Shown: positions 5,341 through 5,510 of the stretch, piece after piece | Numbering within the stretch: position 1 is the first letter of the stretch | Layout of the letters: every line of letters begins with the position of its first letter | Assembly: GCA_027036755.1 (NCBI GenBank) | Contig: JALWDV010000057.1 | Coordinates: forward strand, 1-5,510 | Source: Anaerolineae bacterium | GTDB taxonomy: Bacteria; Chloroflexota; Anaerolineae; J102 | Direction of reading: 5' to 3' | DNA length: 5,510 nucleotides | Made by a program: the position numbers and the translations under genes | Notes under the pieces: generated by a model | The model's database searches: none | The model's input: the letters and a program-made list of their open reading frames with translations, nothing else | What the model was told of the DNA's origin: nothing

Positions 5341-5510
5341 TGGCTTCTGCTGCGGCAGCCCCCCCCTCGCTCCCCCCCGCAAGCGGGAAGGGGATGTCTT
5401 CCTCGCCTGAACAATCCTCTGCAAACCAGCGCCTCCATCCCCTGCAAAGGAGCGAAGCGACTGGCGGGGGAGGGCCGGGGAGGGGGCCAGGCACTGGCGG
5501 TCTGGATGGG
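5341..5510. repeat. GC-rich non-coding right end with mirrored C and G runs
   Basis: C-runs of 8 and 7 bases (5359-5366, 5372-5378) are mirrored by G-rich DNA at 5464-5486, forming a long imperfect inverted repeat around a 16-base imperfect direct repeat (5416-5431 and 5439-5454, 13 of 16 matching, around CTGCAAA). Minus-strand open frames across it give low-complexity Pro/Gly/Ala peptides with no ribosome site and are not called as genes. It resembles GC-rich intergenic repeat DNA; the window ends inside it. Confidence 0.55.
5466..5486 (+). other. G-quadruplex motif
   Basis: Four G-runs of 5, 3, 4 and 5 are separated by loops of only 1, 2 and 1 bases (A, CC, A). This fits the standard four-tract G-quadruplex pattern with short, stabilising loops. 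Since the C-runs at 5359-5378 could pair with it, duplex, hairpin and quadruplex forms would compete. Confidence 0.6.

Noticed and set aside
5205..5494. Two minus-strand frames of 60 and 80 residues at the right end
   Set aside because: They are Pro/Gly/Ala-rich translations of homopolymer-rich repeat DNA; one also overlaps the transporter start. Nothing supports translation.

Overview
The window looks like an ordinary stretch of chromosome from a GC-rich bacterium. Three observations hint at a Chloroflexota (Anaerolineae-like) source: a lipoprotein with Pro/Thr/Ala-rich linkers, a lone DUF2442 gene, and intergenic DNA full of short dispersed repeats of the 'GTCATTCYGA...AATCTC' style. This placement is inference; no rRNA or other marker is present to settle it.

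The left two thirds is a tightly packed minus-strand operon, read right to left. It encodes the GTPase Era (2225-3172), ribonuclease HII (1591-2232) and a lipoprotein with an NTF2/SnoaL-like domain joined to an unrecognised C-terminal domain (296-1594). The genes overlap by 8 and 4 bases, so they are probably co-transcribed and translationally coupled. A sigma70-type promoter (TTGACT, 17 bases, TATTAT) lies at 3208-3236, just before era. It places the era start at 3172 and rules out the longer reading. Era and RNase HII are housekeeping proteins of 30S ribosome maturation and RNA:DNA hybrid removal. The lipoprotein is the only accessory member and shows a marked drop in GC where its second domain begins.

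Divergent from era is a small DUF2442 gene (3279-3539). A 353-base gene-free region follows (3540-3892), most of it a nested inverted-repeat structure (3589-3862). Beyond it, convergent with DUF2442, a minus-strand gene (3893-5224) encodes a 12-helix transporter of the GPH/MelB branch of the major facilitator superfamily. Its leader carries a perfect 14-base palindrome (5244-5257). The right end (5225-5510) is non-coding and holds a third copy of a 15-16 base repeat, long C and G runs, and a strong G-quadruplex motif.

I found no CRISPR array, RNA gene, transposase, phage gene or defence system. The points most worth a second look are the nested inverted repeat with its dispersed repeat family, the two-domain lipoprotein with a composition step, and a glutamate where RNase HII normally has its fourth catalytic aspartate.
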